DNA of 64,000 nucleotides from Anodontia alba (GCA_964016985.1 OZ024821.1:12140620-12204619), one strand, 5' to 3'; shown: positions 10,768 through 22,499, counted from the stretch's first letter. Translations and numbers: made by a program. Notes: generated by a model from the letters alone, not told the origin.

Positions 10768-11013
10768 GGGCCCAGTTGTTCAAAACTAACAATGTCGTTA
10801 GTTAACGATTCGTTAAAATTTACATCGAGTGATACGCAAATATGCTGAAATTTTTTGCTGAAAAAAATGTGAGTAGCTTTTGCAGTGCAAAAGCTACTCA
10901 CATTTTTTTCAGCAAAAAATATCAGAATATTGTATATTGAATCCGCTAAAACAGTTAACGAAATGACCCTTAACGAGCTCGTTAAGCAAACGACGCTTTG
11001 AACAACTGGGCCC
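10768..11013. mobile_element. MITE with GGGCCCAGTTGTTCAAA ends
   Basis: The 246-bp unit is bounded by GGGCCCAGTTGTTCAAA and its exact reverse complement. Second-level inverted pairs follow (TTAGTTAACGA, CGTTAA). The centre is a hairpin of about 35-bp arms, GCTGAAAAAAATGTGAGTAG facing CTACTCACATTTTTTTCAGC. No clear target duplication was found. Confidence 0.8.
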
Positions 11014-11284
11014 TGGTCTCTTTGTATACGTACTGCAAATTGATGCCCGACCGCACCACGTTGTAACACGCCCTTAGTTGAATCGAAGTCCAGTCATTCT
11101 ATTTGTAGTACGTCCATCTCGTTTTAAGTACATGTACGGTGTCACTCCGTCTAACTGCAGGACGGTATGGCGCCAGAAATTTTGAACAGGCTCGACGTTC
11201 TGGAGCACCCTTCTCGTCCGAGCCCGTCTATGAGGTTCATAAACAGACCGTAAAACGTTGCTATTAAGTCCACTCGGTTTACAG
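11014..11284. other. Unclassified repeat-like tract, right part
   Basis: It contains AGTACGTCCATCTCG and CGGTGTCACTCCGTC, recalling the tract at 9798-10238. No gene is visible. Confidence 0.35.
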
Positions 11285-11435
11285 TTTGATTTGATTTGGG
11301 TTTTACGGCCCTTTCAAGAATATTTCACTTATATCGGCATCAACAGTGGGCGAAAACCGGAGAACCCTGGGAAAAACCACCTGACCATCCGAAAGCAGAG
11401 GTTGGCTTTCCCACATGTGACCCGAGCGAGGTCCG
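11285..11435 (-). mobile_element. S1 SINE, fragment lacking tRNA head
   Basis: The body matches the copies at 54981 and 57235: GGGTTTTACGGCCCTTTCAA, GAATATTTCACTTATATCG, GGGCGAAAACCGGAGAACCC, CACATGTGACCCGAGCGAGG. The match stops just before the tRNA-related head. The tail on the plus strand is TTTGATTTGATTTGGG. Confidence 0.7.
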
Positions 11436-11647
11436 TTTGGCAATATTTTCCAGAACGTAATCAGAACGAGTTTGGTGTGGTGTGGTGTGGTATAAAAGGG
11501 GAAAATACGTCCAAATATTAACGTATGTCCCACGGCTGACAACAGACTCAATAAGGTTGATACTAAGGTCACTATAATACATGTACTTGTTAAGTAGTGG
11601 TGTTTGGTGATCATTCTTTGATAATTGTTCTCCACTGAGTTTTCCTC
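11436..11647. other. Unassigned, no gene seen
   Basis: Contains a TGGTGTGGTGTGGTGTGG short tandem near 11471-11490. Nothing else recognisable. Confidence 0.4.
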
Positions 11648-11745
11648 AAAATCATATGTTGTGGGTCTCATTAGAAGCGCCTCACGGAGGCGCTTTTATA
11701 GAGCACTCACAATACGCGTTTTATAGGGAAATAAGAAAACTTATC
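11648..11745. repeat. Hairpin related to the P1/M1 core
   Basis: ATGTTGTGGGTCTCATTAGA and AGCGCCTCACGGAGGCGCTT form a hairpin resembling the P1 and M1 cores (GTACTCATTAGAATCGCC type). The flanks lack P1 ends apart from a GAAATAAGAAAAC remnant, so it is either a different family or a highly decayed copy. Confidence 0.5.
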
Positions 11746-11769
11746 TTAGAGTTATCACCAATTTCTCCT

Positions 11770-12077
11770 CATTACGAAAACACGCCTATTCAAATATATA
11801 GAAAATTTCACCTTCAAAAACTGAAATTTTTCAGATAAGAAACCCTGATAAATTTCATATTTCTGCTCTAAACAAAGATGGTGGGCACTCGTTAGAACCG
11901 CCTCGGCGAGGCGGTTCTAACGAGTACCCACAAGCCGAGGCGGTTCTAACGAGTGCCCACAATCTATGTTTTTGAGCAGAAATAAGAAAAATAATGTATA
12001 CCCCTGTAAACCCCAGTTTTACTATATAAAAGTGGGGGTTAAGGGGGTCAAAATTATATAGGCATGTTTTCGTGATG
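11770..12077 (+). mobile_element. P1 palindromic MITE, copy 5, hairpin partly duplicated
   Basis: P1 with intact ends and T on both outer sides. The right hairpin arm is present twice: the stretch GCCGAGGCGGTTCTAACGAG occurs at about 11904 and again at about 11933. This makes the element about 30 bp longer than usual. Confidence 0.85.
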
Positions 12078-12761
12078 TGCTTAACGAATCATCTGACTAC
12101 TGTCCTTTCGACATTCCTCGGAAAGATGTTTTTGCTTGGCGTTTTATTTAAAATGAAAATATTTTGTTCTGATTGACCATATCTTATCAGAAACCATTTG
12201 TTTTTTACCGTTTCAGTGTTTTGTTCTCAAATATGTATCCTAAAATTAAATTTAAGGCCAAAAATTGGTCTGACCTACGCAATTTCTATAGTAAAGTGAT
12301 TCCTTGGCATTTTTGTCTGTGAAAATATGTTTTACTTTTCTTTGCTGAATTTAAATTATAAATGTTTGACAATAATTCTGTGAAAATTTCAGAAAAATTG
12401 AACAAGCGAAATTTATTGAAAATCTGCCTCCAAGTTACCTACAAGATTTCTGCATAATTTGCTTTCATTTTTACTATGGGAAAAGCGAAAATATTTGATT
12501 TTTTAAACCAATGACTAGAACAAAACTTGTTGTGCACAGGTAGTCAAGACAAGTCTTTTTGCATTAGCTAAATCATGACAAAAGTTTGCAAATTTACTTC
12601 TTTGTAGTGCGCCAAGCAAGAAACGACTTTCTGAAAGATGTCAAAAGCACATGAGCATAAGTCCTTAGTGGAATTTTGGTAGTAGCAATTGATTGGGTAA
12701 GGACGATCGAGGACAGTGCGTCGTAGGTAAATACTTACTGAGCCAATCAAATATTGAAATA
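12078..12761. other. Unassigned, no gene seen
   Basis: AT-rich sequence with no clear repeat. The short open frames lack domains. Confidence 0.4.
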
Positions 12762-13146
12762 AAAACGTTAAACTATAATACCAGATAACTGTGAAACATT
12801 GAAGAAATTTGCCATTAGCAACTCCAAACAAGATCTCCTTAATACCAATGCATGCACCAAGTTTGGTTACAATCCCTTGGCATTTAAACAAGTTATCGTC
12901 CGGAAACGAAAATATGGGCGTGTCTCGGACAGATTACTCCGTCAAAATTTGATGAAATTTGCCCTTTAGCAATCCCAAACCATATCAATGCACATACCAA
13001 GTTTGTTGAAAATCTATTGATGTTTACTAAAGGTATCATCCGGAAACGAAATACAACGGACGGACGGACTGACTGATGGACGGACAGACACACGGACGTC
13101 CAACGTGAACCATAATACCCCGCCACTGTCGTGTGGCGGGGTATAA
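12762..13146. mobile_element. GGGGTAT-ended repeat, copy 2
   Basis: It shares AAAACGTTAAACTATAATAC at the left, the internal CGTGTCTCGGACAGATTACT unit (about two repeats instead of three), the ACGGACGGAC tract, GGACGTCCAACGTGA and the terminal hairpin ATACCCCGCCACTGTCG to TGGCGGGGTAT. Confidence 0.65.
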
Positions 13147-13288
13147 AAAGAGCTGTATGCACAGAACATTTCGAATACCTGCCAGGATTGCTAAAATCGT
13201 TTTGTGTCGCTTACGTACTTTTGGACTTTTAAAAAAATTAGAGCATTTGTTGTATACAGTATTGAAGTCATTTCCAAATAGTAGGAAA

Positions 13289-13492
13289 TTAACCTTTACC
13301 ACTTTCTTGGCTAAAAAGTTGGTGATACTATATTTCTTACTTCTTCTTTTTTTTTTTTATCAGAGAACAGGCTTTGACATTTCAATGGAGAGTATTTGCA
13401 TGAAATGTCAAAGCCTATTTTCTGGGAAAAGATAAGAAAAATATTTCATAATGTCGTCTGCTGTAGTTTTTACCCAGCATGCTAAGCGTTAA
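13289..13492. mobile_element. T4 MITE, copy 2
   Basis: TTAA bounds it at 13289 and 13489, with CCAGCATGCTAAGCGTTAA at the right. The central palindrome is shortened, CAGGCTTTGACATTTCA facing TGAAATGTCAAAGCCT. ATTTGCATGAAATG keeps the octamer on one arm only. Confidence 0.7.
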
Positions 13493-13596
13493 ACAATATT
13501 AATTTAACTCCTTACCATATCTTTTTTTCTTTTATGTCTAGGATGAGTCTTTCAAGCATTTTTTAATCTCAGTTCCAATACTCATTTGATGTGCAA

Positions 13597-13885
13597 TGCG
13601 AGAAAAGGGCTCTTATGTCATTATGCGAACAGTGAAGGCTCAGATCTGACTGCACAGGTTGATCTGGGCCTTCCGAAATTGTCCGTATGTTGCATAAGAG
13701 CTCTTTCCTTACGTTGCTGTGCAGAAGCACACAAGGGAATGACAATTTATTCGTTCTTAAAAATATGCACGTGTCAAGAATAAGCAAGTAGGCCTACAGA
13801 CTGATCCTTTACGAATGGCAAGCGAGAAACACACATTCAAACTGCACGATTCTCCAAATTTACAAAATCTGAGGTTTTCTGGATT
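13597..13885. mobile_element. G1 repeat, copy 2
   Basis: The hairpin AAGGGCTCTTATG ... CATAAGAGCTCTTTCC encloses GCTCAGATCTGACTGCACAG and GTTGATCTGGGCCTTC. The flank GCACGTGTCAAGAATAAGC corresponds to that of the copy at 8093. The arms are less well matched than at 8233. Confidence 0.55.
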
Positions 13886-13959
13886 TAGTTCCCGCTTGTG
13901 AAAGTTTTATCTTTTCAAGTATTTTATCGAGTTTTCTTATCCCTACAACTCACTTGAGG

Positions 13960-14043
13960 CACAACCATGAGAGAAGAATCCTTCTATCATATGTGAACAG
14001 TGAAGGCCAGATCAGCCTGCGCATCCGGTCTTGATCAGATTGC
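13960..14043. repeat. G1 half-hairpin fragment
   Basis: GTGAACAGTGAAGGCCAG is followed by ATCAGCCTGCGCATCCGG, the left arm of a G1 hairpin. The right arm is missing or reduced to TTGATCAGATTG. Confidence 0.45.
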
Positions 14044-14343
14044 TTTAACTCTCAGACCTCCCAACTCTTTAACTTCACTACCTTTATCTTCCCCAGAGGA
14101 TTTCATAGTCTATACTGTATATTGCTTGACAAGTTCTGCATATGCATTTCGCTACTCTCATATACAAAATCTTAATAAATCATACAAAAATGCAAGAACA
14201 GCGGTCGCTCATGTTTGGTTCATTGCATTAATATTTGCCGGGTTCCTCGGAAGATATTTGAACATTCGACCTGCGGGCTTGTGTTCACACGACTTCCTCG
14301 GGAACTGGTAAATGTTAACGCATGAATAAACGTATGATGCCTG

Positions 14344-15397
14344 TCCCAGCAAGCAAAAAATATAGGACCCACATTGGCCCTAAATGGGTATTTATATGGG
14401 TCCTACATGGGCAACCCATAAGGGACTCATGAGGGCTTTGCAACAGGGTTCCATGTTGGACCCACATGGGCAAAGCCATGTGGGAACTATATGGGTCCAG
14501 TATGGGAAAAATCAACCCACATTTATCTTCCAGAAAAACAATTTTTACACATTTTTACACAAATGATTATCAGTCCCCAGTTCCAGCCCATTTGATGGAC
14601 TGGTAAGGCCCCAACCGATAGAGACCTATGTACGTGTGCGTTTCTGCCTTAAAGATATAGACGTCTTTTTTAATAGTTGGAAATGTTGGCATCATGCGTA
14701 TTTATATATACCTCTCAATTTTAAAAATAATAGGGACATACGAGTTAAAATAAAAATATGACCATGAATCGACGTCCATGTCGGGAAAATAGTTAAGAAA
14801 AATTTAATAGATACTTTCATTTTGTAATGAACAAACTATTATTTTTATTTTATTATTATCATTATTATTTGCATTTATATAAGGAAATTTACTATTTTTT
14901 GATTTTATGTTTAAATAGTGGTAGAGTTGTTCCCCTTAATACCCATATTGAACCCATATGGGTCCCATACAGTAATGGGAGGTCAACATTGGAACCATAG
15001 AGGTCCAATATCTGTATCACATGGGGGCCATTTGGGCCCCAATTATGTATCTAGAAAATATCACTTTTCCAGGATTATTTCAATTTTATCTCGGGGGGTC
15101 CCATATATTAGAATGTATTTTTATAGTTATCAAATTTTACCAATATGGGACCTATAAGGGTCTTATATGGGCAAAAAAGCCTATATGGGGCCCAAGTAGG
15201 ACCCAATTGGGATAAATGCCCCGAATCTGCCCATATGGTTCCCATATATACGTGTTTGCTGGTCAAAGTTTACCAATAGGGGACCTATATAGGTCTTATA
15301 TGGGCAAAAAAGCCTCTTTGGGGCCCATGCAGGACCCGAATGGGATAAATGCCCAGATTCTGCCCATATGGGTCCCATATATACATGTTTGCTGGGG
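14344..15397. mobile_element. Large C1-type element of GGGTCCCATAT repeats
   Basis: It starts CCCAGCAAGCAAAAAATATA and ends ATACATGTTTGCTGGGG. Between lie many partly palindromic ATATGGGTCCCATAT-type motifs at 14352-14513 and 14935-15397. The right part holds two tandem units of about 133 bp (15141-15263 and 15275-15397) sharing CTTATATGGGCAAAAAAGCC. The middle (14580-14930) is AT-rich and unlike the ends. Open frames on both strands here reflect the repeated motif. Confidence 0.55.
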
Positions 15398-15426
15398 TTA
15401 TATTCTACATCAATATATCGATATGC

Positions 15427-15576
15427 TGACACCGGGGAATCACTCACAAATTGGATAAAAAAAAAACCAACGGGCTAACACCGGCGGATCACTCACAAAC
15501 TGAATGAAGCCCTTCCGGCGAATCACTCACAAACTGAATAAAAGCCCGAGTTTGTGAATAATTCGCCGGCGTGTAA
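15427..15576. repeat. CCGGCGAATCACTCACAAAC tandem and inverted repeat
   Basis: Three direct units (CACCGGGGAATCACTCACAA, CACCGGCGGATCACTCACAA, TTCCGGCGAATCACTCACAA) are followed by one inverted unit (GTTTGTGAATAATTCGCCGG). The spacing is about 40 bp. This could be the hairpin end of a larger repeat. Confidence 0.65.
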
Positions 15577-15911
15577 ACATCGATAAAATTCACAATAATT
15601 AAATTCATTTCTTACCATTCCAACTCGTTGAAAACGTGAGTTAAATAGCTTATTTTAGAAATGCACGCAAAGAAAATAGTTCTAAGATTCCTACCCAGTG
15701 TTTTATGGAACTATAAATGCCTTTGGAATTCGTTCTCGACCAGTCAAACTGCGGTAATTAATGTAATCCTGTTGAGTTGGAATTATTTAGAATTTCAACG
15801 TGACCTTTAAATGAGTTCAAATATCAAATAGAAACTGTATGAAGTAAACGTCACAAATGGAATAATAAAGAAATCAAATGCCAAATTTGTCAAATTTTCC
15901 TTCATTTATTA
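15577..15911. other. Unassigned, no gene seen
   Basis: AT-rich sequence without recognisable repeats. Confidence 0.4.
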
Positions 15912-17060
15912 CAAGGGAGACAACTCTTGTGACTTCCTGTTTGCTTATCTGCACACCAAGCCCCTTCTATAATAAAAAGGAGAGACTATGCTCCCAAAGG
16001 GACTGTCTGAAGTGTATCATTTACCCTTAAAAAGTATGGTTAATTTACGGCTAAATTAAATCTCAAATCCGCACCTGGTCTGTGACAGTACTCTTCTTGA
16101 AGAACACAATGCTGCATCACTTATTTGTCTGATCGGCTATATATTTGTAGGGTTCGGCAGAGAGAACTGACAGAGAAGAGCTTCTTTTCTTTTTTTTTTC
16201 TTTTTTTTTTTTTTTTTTTTTGTCTACAATTTGAACTGTAACCTCTTTTTGACAGTGACTGTGTGACGGACGAGACGACTGCACTTTCCCCATTATTCAT
16301 TTTCAGTTTCTCAGTAATAACATCCCATCTGCTTCCGCATACTAGTATGTATATCACAATTAGTGTTACTCCGAGTATCAATATTTCATTGACAGAGGGA
16401 AACTGCTGGAGACTAGAGTTTCAGTGCTTGCATTAATGGATTGTTTAACGTTTTTACGCCCTGAAACGCTTTGCGTGCGCCAAAAACAACATCAAAGTCA
16501 TCCGAGTACGCCTCGAAATAATTGTGATGTCTATAATTAAAAGTCAACACTTAATAGTTTATATGGAGGACATTATGATCCCGTCGATCTTTACATTTTG
16601 GCTATTTTCAGGCTCATTTTTAGCACCGGATATGACATATCCTAGAATTTTCTGCCTAAGATGGCTATACATAGCGGAATTGTATTAAGATTAAGGATGA
16701 CGGTTTGATACTCATGTAACCTAATTTAAGGGAAATAAATACACTTTTCATAAGAGAGATCTTTAGTAACTTTCTGTTTGCTTTCTCGTTCACCAATTCC
16801 TACCTGAAAACGAATCTACTCTATAAGGAAAAAATTGCTCCATTCTAAAAACGGATTTACTATAAAAGGAAACAAAATCGCTCCATTCTGAAAAGGGGTC
16901 TACTCTGACAGGAAAGAAGTCGCTCCATCTGAAAAGGAGACAACTCTAAAACGAAAGAAAGAAAATACTTTGCTCTTAGTCTTAGAGTAGACATACTTTC
17001 AGAAGGGTTCAATCGTCCACTAAAAGAAAAAAAACGCTCCCCTTGGGAGTAAATTCTTTC
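15912..17060. repeat. GGGAGACAACTCTTGTGACTT module cluster
   Basis: The left part carries ACAAGGGAGACAACTCTTG and CTTCCTGTTTGCTTATC, then AAAAAGGAGAGACTATGCTC. The right part (16733-17060) has several degenerate TCTACTCTRWAAGGAAA units with GCTCCATTCTGAAAAGG. These motifs recur at 38046, 40097, 42306, 47213, 51640 and 56005. A T/C run at 16188-16222 lies between. The architecture of the full unit is unclear to me. Confidence 0.45.
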
Positions 17061-17066
17061 CATGTA

Positions 17067-17345
17067 CATTACGAAAAGCAAGGCTATTTAAATTTACTGA
17101 AAATTTTACCACCAAAAAATGAAAATTTTCGGAGAAAAAATTCTGATATTTTTCATATTTCTGTTCAAAACATAGATTGTGGGTACTCGTTAGAACCACC
17201 TCGACGAGGTGGTTCTAACGAGTACCCACAACTATGTTTTGGGCAGAAATAAGAAAAAATAATGTATACCACTGTAAACCCCAGTTTTACTATATAAACG
17301 TGGGGTTTAAGGGGGTCAAAATTATATAGGTATGTTTTCGTGATG
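17067..17345 (+). mobile_element. P1 palindromic MITE, copy 6
   Basis: P1 with left terminus CATTACGAAAAGCAAGGCTA. The tip is CACCTCGACGAGGTG, where both arms changed together relative to other copies (CGCCTCG to CACCTCG), so pairing is kept. Confidence 0.85.
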
Positions 17346-17810
17346 TAGAGTAGACCCCTTTTTAGAAGGGAGGTAACAGCTATTTTGGCAGTTGACTTCC
17401 CTAAAAGTGCATCATTTCCCCTTAAGCCCCCACCCCACCTCACCCCCATACTTCTCTCTTCACCATCTTATCTCTTCACAATCCCCCCTTCCCCAACTCT
17501 TCCAAATAGTTTAAGTGTAGACTGTGACAAGGTGTAGTTCTCTTCAAAGAAATCTATGTCTTTTTATTTTTACATTGTATTTCGCGATTTTCCCTCATAT
17601 CCCCTGCGCTCTGGTATGTGATATTTGGTTTTCAACATGCAAAAGGGGCCATTTAAATATAATGAGGGCAACGAGGGACCAGATCAAGCTGCGAAGTGGT
17701 GCAGTTTGATGTGGAAATTCGTTGCCCGCGTACATAATTATTGGAAACTACAGAATATAGCAAAGAGCAGATAATATCCGACCAGACTGCTGCGTGGATT
17801 CGAATAATAT
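17346..17810. other. Unassigned, no gene seen
   Basis: Contains a C-rich pyrimidine tract at about 17424-17500. No coding or repeat signal is otherwise evident. Confidence 0.4.
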
Positions 17811-17920
17811 AACCTAGCGGACACGCAACATTTAGACAACGTCGCATTAACGTCGATGCAACGTCATGACGTTGCATCGACGTTGATGCGACGTTGTTTA
17901 AATGTCATGTGCCTGCTGGG
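17811..17920. repeat. C1 hairpin element of ACGTTGATGC type
   Basis: Arms CAACGTCGCATTAACGTCGA and TCGACGTTGATGCGACGTTG meet at GCAACGTCATGACGTTGC. The right end is GCCTGCTGGG. Related elements end in CCCAGC at 36355 and 39302. Confidence 0.7.
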
Positions 17921-18063
17921 AAGTATTGGTATAAACAGAGAAGGCCATAATTACGGAACACAGTTCTACCAAGGCACTTATTAAGGTTAGAATGACTCGA
18001 AACGACATTACGGAACGGCACTCTACGAAAACAGGACGAACAAAGCGAAGAGCACCTGCATTG

Positions 18064-18290
18064 TATCCCATTATAGACTGAAGAAGCTCCCCCACACTGT
18101 ATATTGGAAGAGTCTTATTTCCTATTTAGGTACGTCAGGCTATGTGACTTAGATATTTCTAAAGAAAAATGGTTGAACTATTTGCAAACAGTGCAGACCC
18201 TGATCAGATGCTGCGTTCTGTGGCGTCTGATCTGAGCCTGCACTGTTTGCCAAATACCCTTTTAGGGGTCTCCGGACTACAATGGGTTAA
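18064..18290 (+). mobile_element. T2 MITE, copy 3
   Basis: The right side keeps ACTACAATGGGTTAA; the left TTAA has decayed to GTATCCCATTATAG. The hairpin (18183-18250) has GCAAACAGTGCAGACCCTGA facing TGAGCCTGCACTGTTTGC with a few mismatches. Confidence 0.75.
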
Positions 18291-18890
18291 ATACTGTTTG
18301 GAATTGTCAAACAGTAAAACTATTGGAGGGGCAAGCAAGGCCGGGTAAACCCGGGTTTACGAGCGCCCAACATCACCCTTATCTTTTGAAAGGCCGCTAG
18401 CATAAACGCAAAGCAAAAAGACAAATCTACTGAAAGCACAGACAGAAAGACAAACAGAAAGCAACGTGGACAGCGGTTGAAGGTTGTGACCACAATGCTA
18501 CCCCAGTACAAGAAAACGCGGCACAACACAATAGTAAGGAAAGGGATGTCTTAGAGCGGATCACAACAATGCTATATTTTAAAAGAGTAGGTCTGAATCA
18601 GAAATTCCACCCTGGAACGGACAACAGTATAAACTAGGCCTATTTGGCGGAGGATTGAATGGTAGATACTGAAGTGAACTTTCACCGTTCGCTATAGTTA
18701 CAGTCTCAATTTGTTGAAGAGTGTCATCTAAATGGTAATGAGCTGAGCAATATGAAAAGGACTCTTCGGTATCACACGAACAGTAAAGACCCCGACCAGC
18801 CTGTTTAGTTACACAATCTGATAAGGAACAATTTCTACACACCGTTATACGACCAAACCTGTTTACAGCAAACACCAAAGGGAAAGCCAA
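18291..18890. other. Unassigned, no gene seen
   Basis: No recognised repeat. Short open frames on the minus strand have no domain. Confidence 0.4.
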
Positions 18891-19050
18891 AACGTGGTTG
18901 CTTAAGACAGGTGCTTGCTTAATACATGTAAATTTACACAGCTGGTTTCAAAGGGAACAAAAATGTGTCCTCTTAATATAGGTGGCTGCTTAATATAAGT
19001 GGCCTTTAAGACAGGTTTGACATATTCTACTGCATATAATATTTCTATAA
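18891..19050. repeat. GCTTAATAYAGGTGG-type repeat
   Basis: Several phrases of one short motif recur: TGGTTGCTTAAGACAGGTG, GCTTGCTTAATACATGT, TCTTAATATAGGTGGC, GCTTAATATAAGTGGC and TTTAAGACAGG. This looks like an imperfect tandem array or the end of a DNA element. Confidence 0.45.
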
Positions 19051-19116
19051 GCGGTCAGGGAAGGTCCTGAGCAGACTGCGCGGACGCGAAGTCTGATCAG
19101 GACCTTCCCTGACCGC
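19051..19116. repeat. G1-type hairpin
   Basis: GCGGTCAGGGAAGGTCCTGA pairs with TCAGGACCTTCCCTGACCGC across AGACTGCGCGGACGCGAAGTCTG. The tip repeats the GACTGCGC motif of other G1 hairpins with different outer arms. Confidence 0.75.
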
Positions 19117-19624
19117 ATATGCCCCAAACACCCCTTTTCCCAATGCACCGCTCATATGATTTGGTAATAATCGTTTAGCTGATGACAATAATTTAGATTC
19201 TGCAGATTTCACTTAATGAAGTATTGTCATTTTGTCAGTCAATGAACAGTTGTCTGAAAGAATATAGATTTTCTTATGTAAGACCAAATGTGAACAAAAT
19301 TGCCACGCACATATTAATAGTGTCCAGATGACAGGCTTTTATGAAGGCATTACCCTCTAAGATGAACCAAAAAACCAGCGAAATTGTACCTTTGTAATTC
19401 CGACCCTCACGGGACTGGGGAATAGCGGGGACAATAAATGTTCAATTTGTAAACCCTGGTGTATGTTTTGCACTGCGGGGACACATTTTATTTAATCTCT
19501 GCCCAAAGCCCCGCTCCAGGGAAAACAAATATCTAAAGGATGCAGCCCAAAACATTGTGATTTGGAAATGACTGTCTTTCAAAAAAAAATACAGCCTCAC
19601 TATGCTCTTTTATACAAAGTACTT
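19117..19624. other. Unassigned, no gene seen
   Basis: No recognised repeat or domain. Confidence 0.4.
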
Positions 19625-19829
19625 TTAACCCTTGTCCTGCTGAACCCGGATATATCCTGCCTTTGCAAACAGTGTAGATCCAGATCAGTTGGCTTCTTCG
19701 GAAGCCAACTGATCTGAATCTACACTGTTTGCCATTTAGTATATGAACTGATATCAACAAACTTGATAAAGCATTTGATTGGCTGACAATTAGAAGTGGG
19801 CGTGGCATCTTTCAGCATGACAAGATTGA
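19625..19829 (+). mobile_element. T1 MITE, copy 2
   Basis: TTAACCCTTGTCCTGCTGAA opens the unit and TTCAGCATGACAAG closes it, the final TTAA reading TTGA. The hairpin has GCAAACAGTGTAGATCCAGA facing TGAATCTACACTGTTTGC around CAGTTGGCTTC/GAAGCCAACTG. Confidence 0.8.
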
Positions 19830-19857
19830 AAAATTAGAAAAGACATAAGAAGTAGAT

Positions 19858-20065
19858 TACCATACTAACCGTTAGTATTCGGGCACTTTTACCCCATACC
19901 ACACTTGTCCTAAAACTCAGTACACCAAATTTGTTATTGATGTATCTAAAACTGCTGGATTAACGAGTAAACCAGTCGACCATATTCGAGCTTTCTCGGG
20001 GGACTGATCTGGGTTTCCTTTTTTTCTCAGGTAAGGCTGTCCGAATACTTAGGGTAAATACGGTA
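19858..20065. mobile_element. X1 MITE, copy 2
   Basis: TACCATACTAACCGTTAGTA at the left faces TACTTAGGGTAAATACGGTA at the right. The interior hairpin of other X1 copies is not recognisable here. Confidence 0.5.
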
Positions 20066-20394
20066 TTATTACCATGTTTTATAGAAACCCAGTTTTACAA
20101 CTATAAGGGACTTTGACAGGATAACCAGCTGTCTGGACTTTCCAAGGCTAACCGGAAATAATCTTTCGTGTCAGGACGAACGGAATTATATTTCTCAGCC
20201 AGGAAATTATTTAAAATTGTCACATTTTCTCAACATAATGTGTCTTTTTATGCACGTTAATGTCATTTTTCTATAGAGATTAAGCATAAAATGGCAGGAG
20301 ACACAACAAATAATGTGAATCAGTCAGTTTTAAACTGATTGTCAATGTAGTCAGGAATAATAATTTTAGAAAAGATTGTTCTTCTTGCTTTATC

Positions 20395-20448
20395 ATACAC
20401 ACACACACGCACGCACGCACGCACGTACGCACGCACGCACGCACACAT
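20395..20448. repeat. CA / CACG microsatellite
   Basis: ACACAC passes into repeated GCAC and GTAC tetramers. Confidence 0.9.
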
Positions 20449-20470
20449 ATTTCTAACTTGTCCTGAGATA

Positions 20471-20661
20471 TTTAACCAGTTAAAGCTAAGTGGACTCTTC
20501 TACTGAGACTCTCTGGATTGGTCCATCTCCAACAAGAAGGGTGTCTAGTTAATTTAATCATTACCATGTTTTATAGATATTCCTGTATTTAATGCAAACA
20601 GTGTAGACACTGATCAAGCGCCGCGTGTCCCTTTTATGAGACGTTAGGCATAAATGGGTCA
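20471..20661 (+). mobile_element. T3 MITE, copy 2, hairpin truncated
   Basis: TTTAACCAGTTAAAGC opens and AGGCATAAATGGGTC closes. It shares TACCATGTTTTATAGA and the start of the hairpin (GCAAACAGTGTAGACACTGA), but the right hairpin arm is gone and GTGTCCCTTTTATGAGAC follows directly. Confidence 0.6.
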
Positions 20662-20670
20662 AGAACTTTT

Positions 20671-20938
20671 CATTACGAAAACACGCCTATTCAAATATAT
20701 AGAAAATTTTACCTCCAAAAACATAAATTTTTCAGATAAAAAAATCTGATATTTTTTCATATTTCTGCTCAAAACCATAGATTGTGGGTACTCGTTCTAA
20801 CGAGTACCCACAATCAATGGTTTTGAGCAGAAATAAGAAAAATAATGCATACCCCTGTAAACCCCAGTTTTACTATATAAAAGTGGGGTTTAAGGGGGTC
20901 AAAATTATATAGGCATGTTTTCATAATGGGTTGACAAT
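20671..20938 (+). mobile_element. P1 palindromic MITE, copy 7, short hairpin
   Basis: P1 whose hairpin tip has collapsed to GTACTCGTTCTAACGAGTAC, losing the AGAACCGCCTCG portion of both arms symmetrically. It lies 10 bp from the T3 copy ending at 20661. Confidence 0.85.
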
Positions 20939-21052
20939 GTATCCCATCTCTCCGACAAATACCTCAATTAAATTAGTCTAATCTCCTCCTCCATTTCCTC
21001 CAGAAGTCGTGCATTATAACAAGGGAACAAGAACCAGGCTTGAGCATGGTAC

Positions 21053-21110
21053 ATCCCAGCTAGCATTCTACTTAAAATAGTTTTAAGAAGAATGCTAGTT
21101 AAGGGGTGCC
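21053..21110. repeat. C1 hairpin element, minimal
   Basis: CCCAGCTAGCATTCTACTTA faces AAGAAGAATGCTAG with almost no interior, a deletion derivative of the type at 2652. Confidence 0.55.
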
Positions 21111-21246
21111 CTTGGGTTTCGTGTTCAATCATTTAATTACTTAATTACCGACGTATCTTTTTTTACAGGTTTAGCAGAATTCAAGTATGACTGTTACCAA
21201 AGATTTTAAGCGATTGTTGTGTCACCCTCCTTTTTTTACAGTAAAA

Positions 21247-21537
21247 TATTACGAAAACACGCCTATTCAAATATAATGAAAATTTTACCATCAAAAAACG
21301 AAATTTTTCAGAAAAAAAAAAATCTGATATTTTTCATATTTCTGCTCAAAACACAGATTATGGGTACTCGTTAGAACCGCCTCGACGAGGCAGTTCTAAC
21401 GAGTACCCACAATCTATGTTTTTGAGCAGAAATAAAAAAAATAATGTATACCCCTGTAAACCGCAGTTTTGCCATATAAAAGAGAGGTTTAAGGGGGTCA
21501 AAATTATATAGGCATGTTTTCGTGATGTTTGGCAAAT
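21247..21537 (+). mobile_element. P1 palindromic MITE, copy 8
   Basis: P1 with decayed left base (TATTACG), an A run at about 21313-21322, an otherwise good hairpin and terminus TTTTCGTGATG. Confidence 0.85.
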
Positions 21538-21740
21538 ACGAGTAGTGTGGATCTAGATAAGACGACCCTGGTCTACATTATTTGACATTCTGTGTTGTTT
21601 TTTTTTTGGTTTTTTTTTTTATGACTTACATCCCGATTTGCACTGGATTAGATGAGTCCACTGTAGAAGCTCAGAGATGAAAGAGTTAAAAACAGGAATA
21701 TTAAAGTTCAGGAGCTAGTTCAGACTACTGGTATCTCATA

Positions 21741-22172
<432 letters not shown>

Positions 22173-22239
22173 GTTCCATAGAAAGGATAATTCATAATCA
22201 TTTACATATCTCAAAGGCCTGATGATATTTTACTTACTT

Positions 22240-22350
22240 CCATTGCCGATAATTTGTTTGAAATGTCAAAACCTGTTTTCTTGGAGAAATAAGAAAACTA
22301 TTCCAACATGTCATCCGCTGAAAATTTTACCCAGAGCGCTGAGCGTTTTT
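22240..22350. repeat. T4 half copy
   Basis: Only the right half is recognised: TTTGAAATGTCAAAACCTG, TTTTCTTGGAGAAATAAGA, then TCATCCGCTGAAAATTTTAC and CCAGAGCGCTGAGCG. Confidence 0.6.
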
Positions 22351-22499
22351 AAACTGTGTATAATCTTCATCCTAAAGATTTTTTCTTCAGATTAGTAACG
22401 AGGAACTATGATCCTAAAAGTTAATAAGAGTCAATCGAGTGGAAAGCAAATGAGGTCACAGCGGGTCGAACAGTTCTTGTCCCTATGGAGTATCAACTA

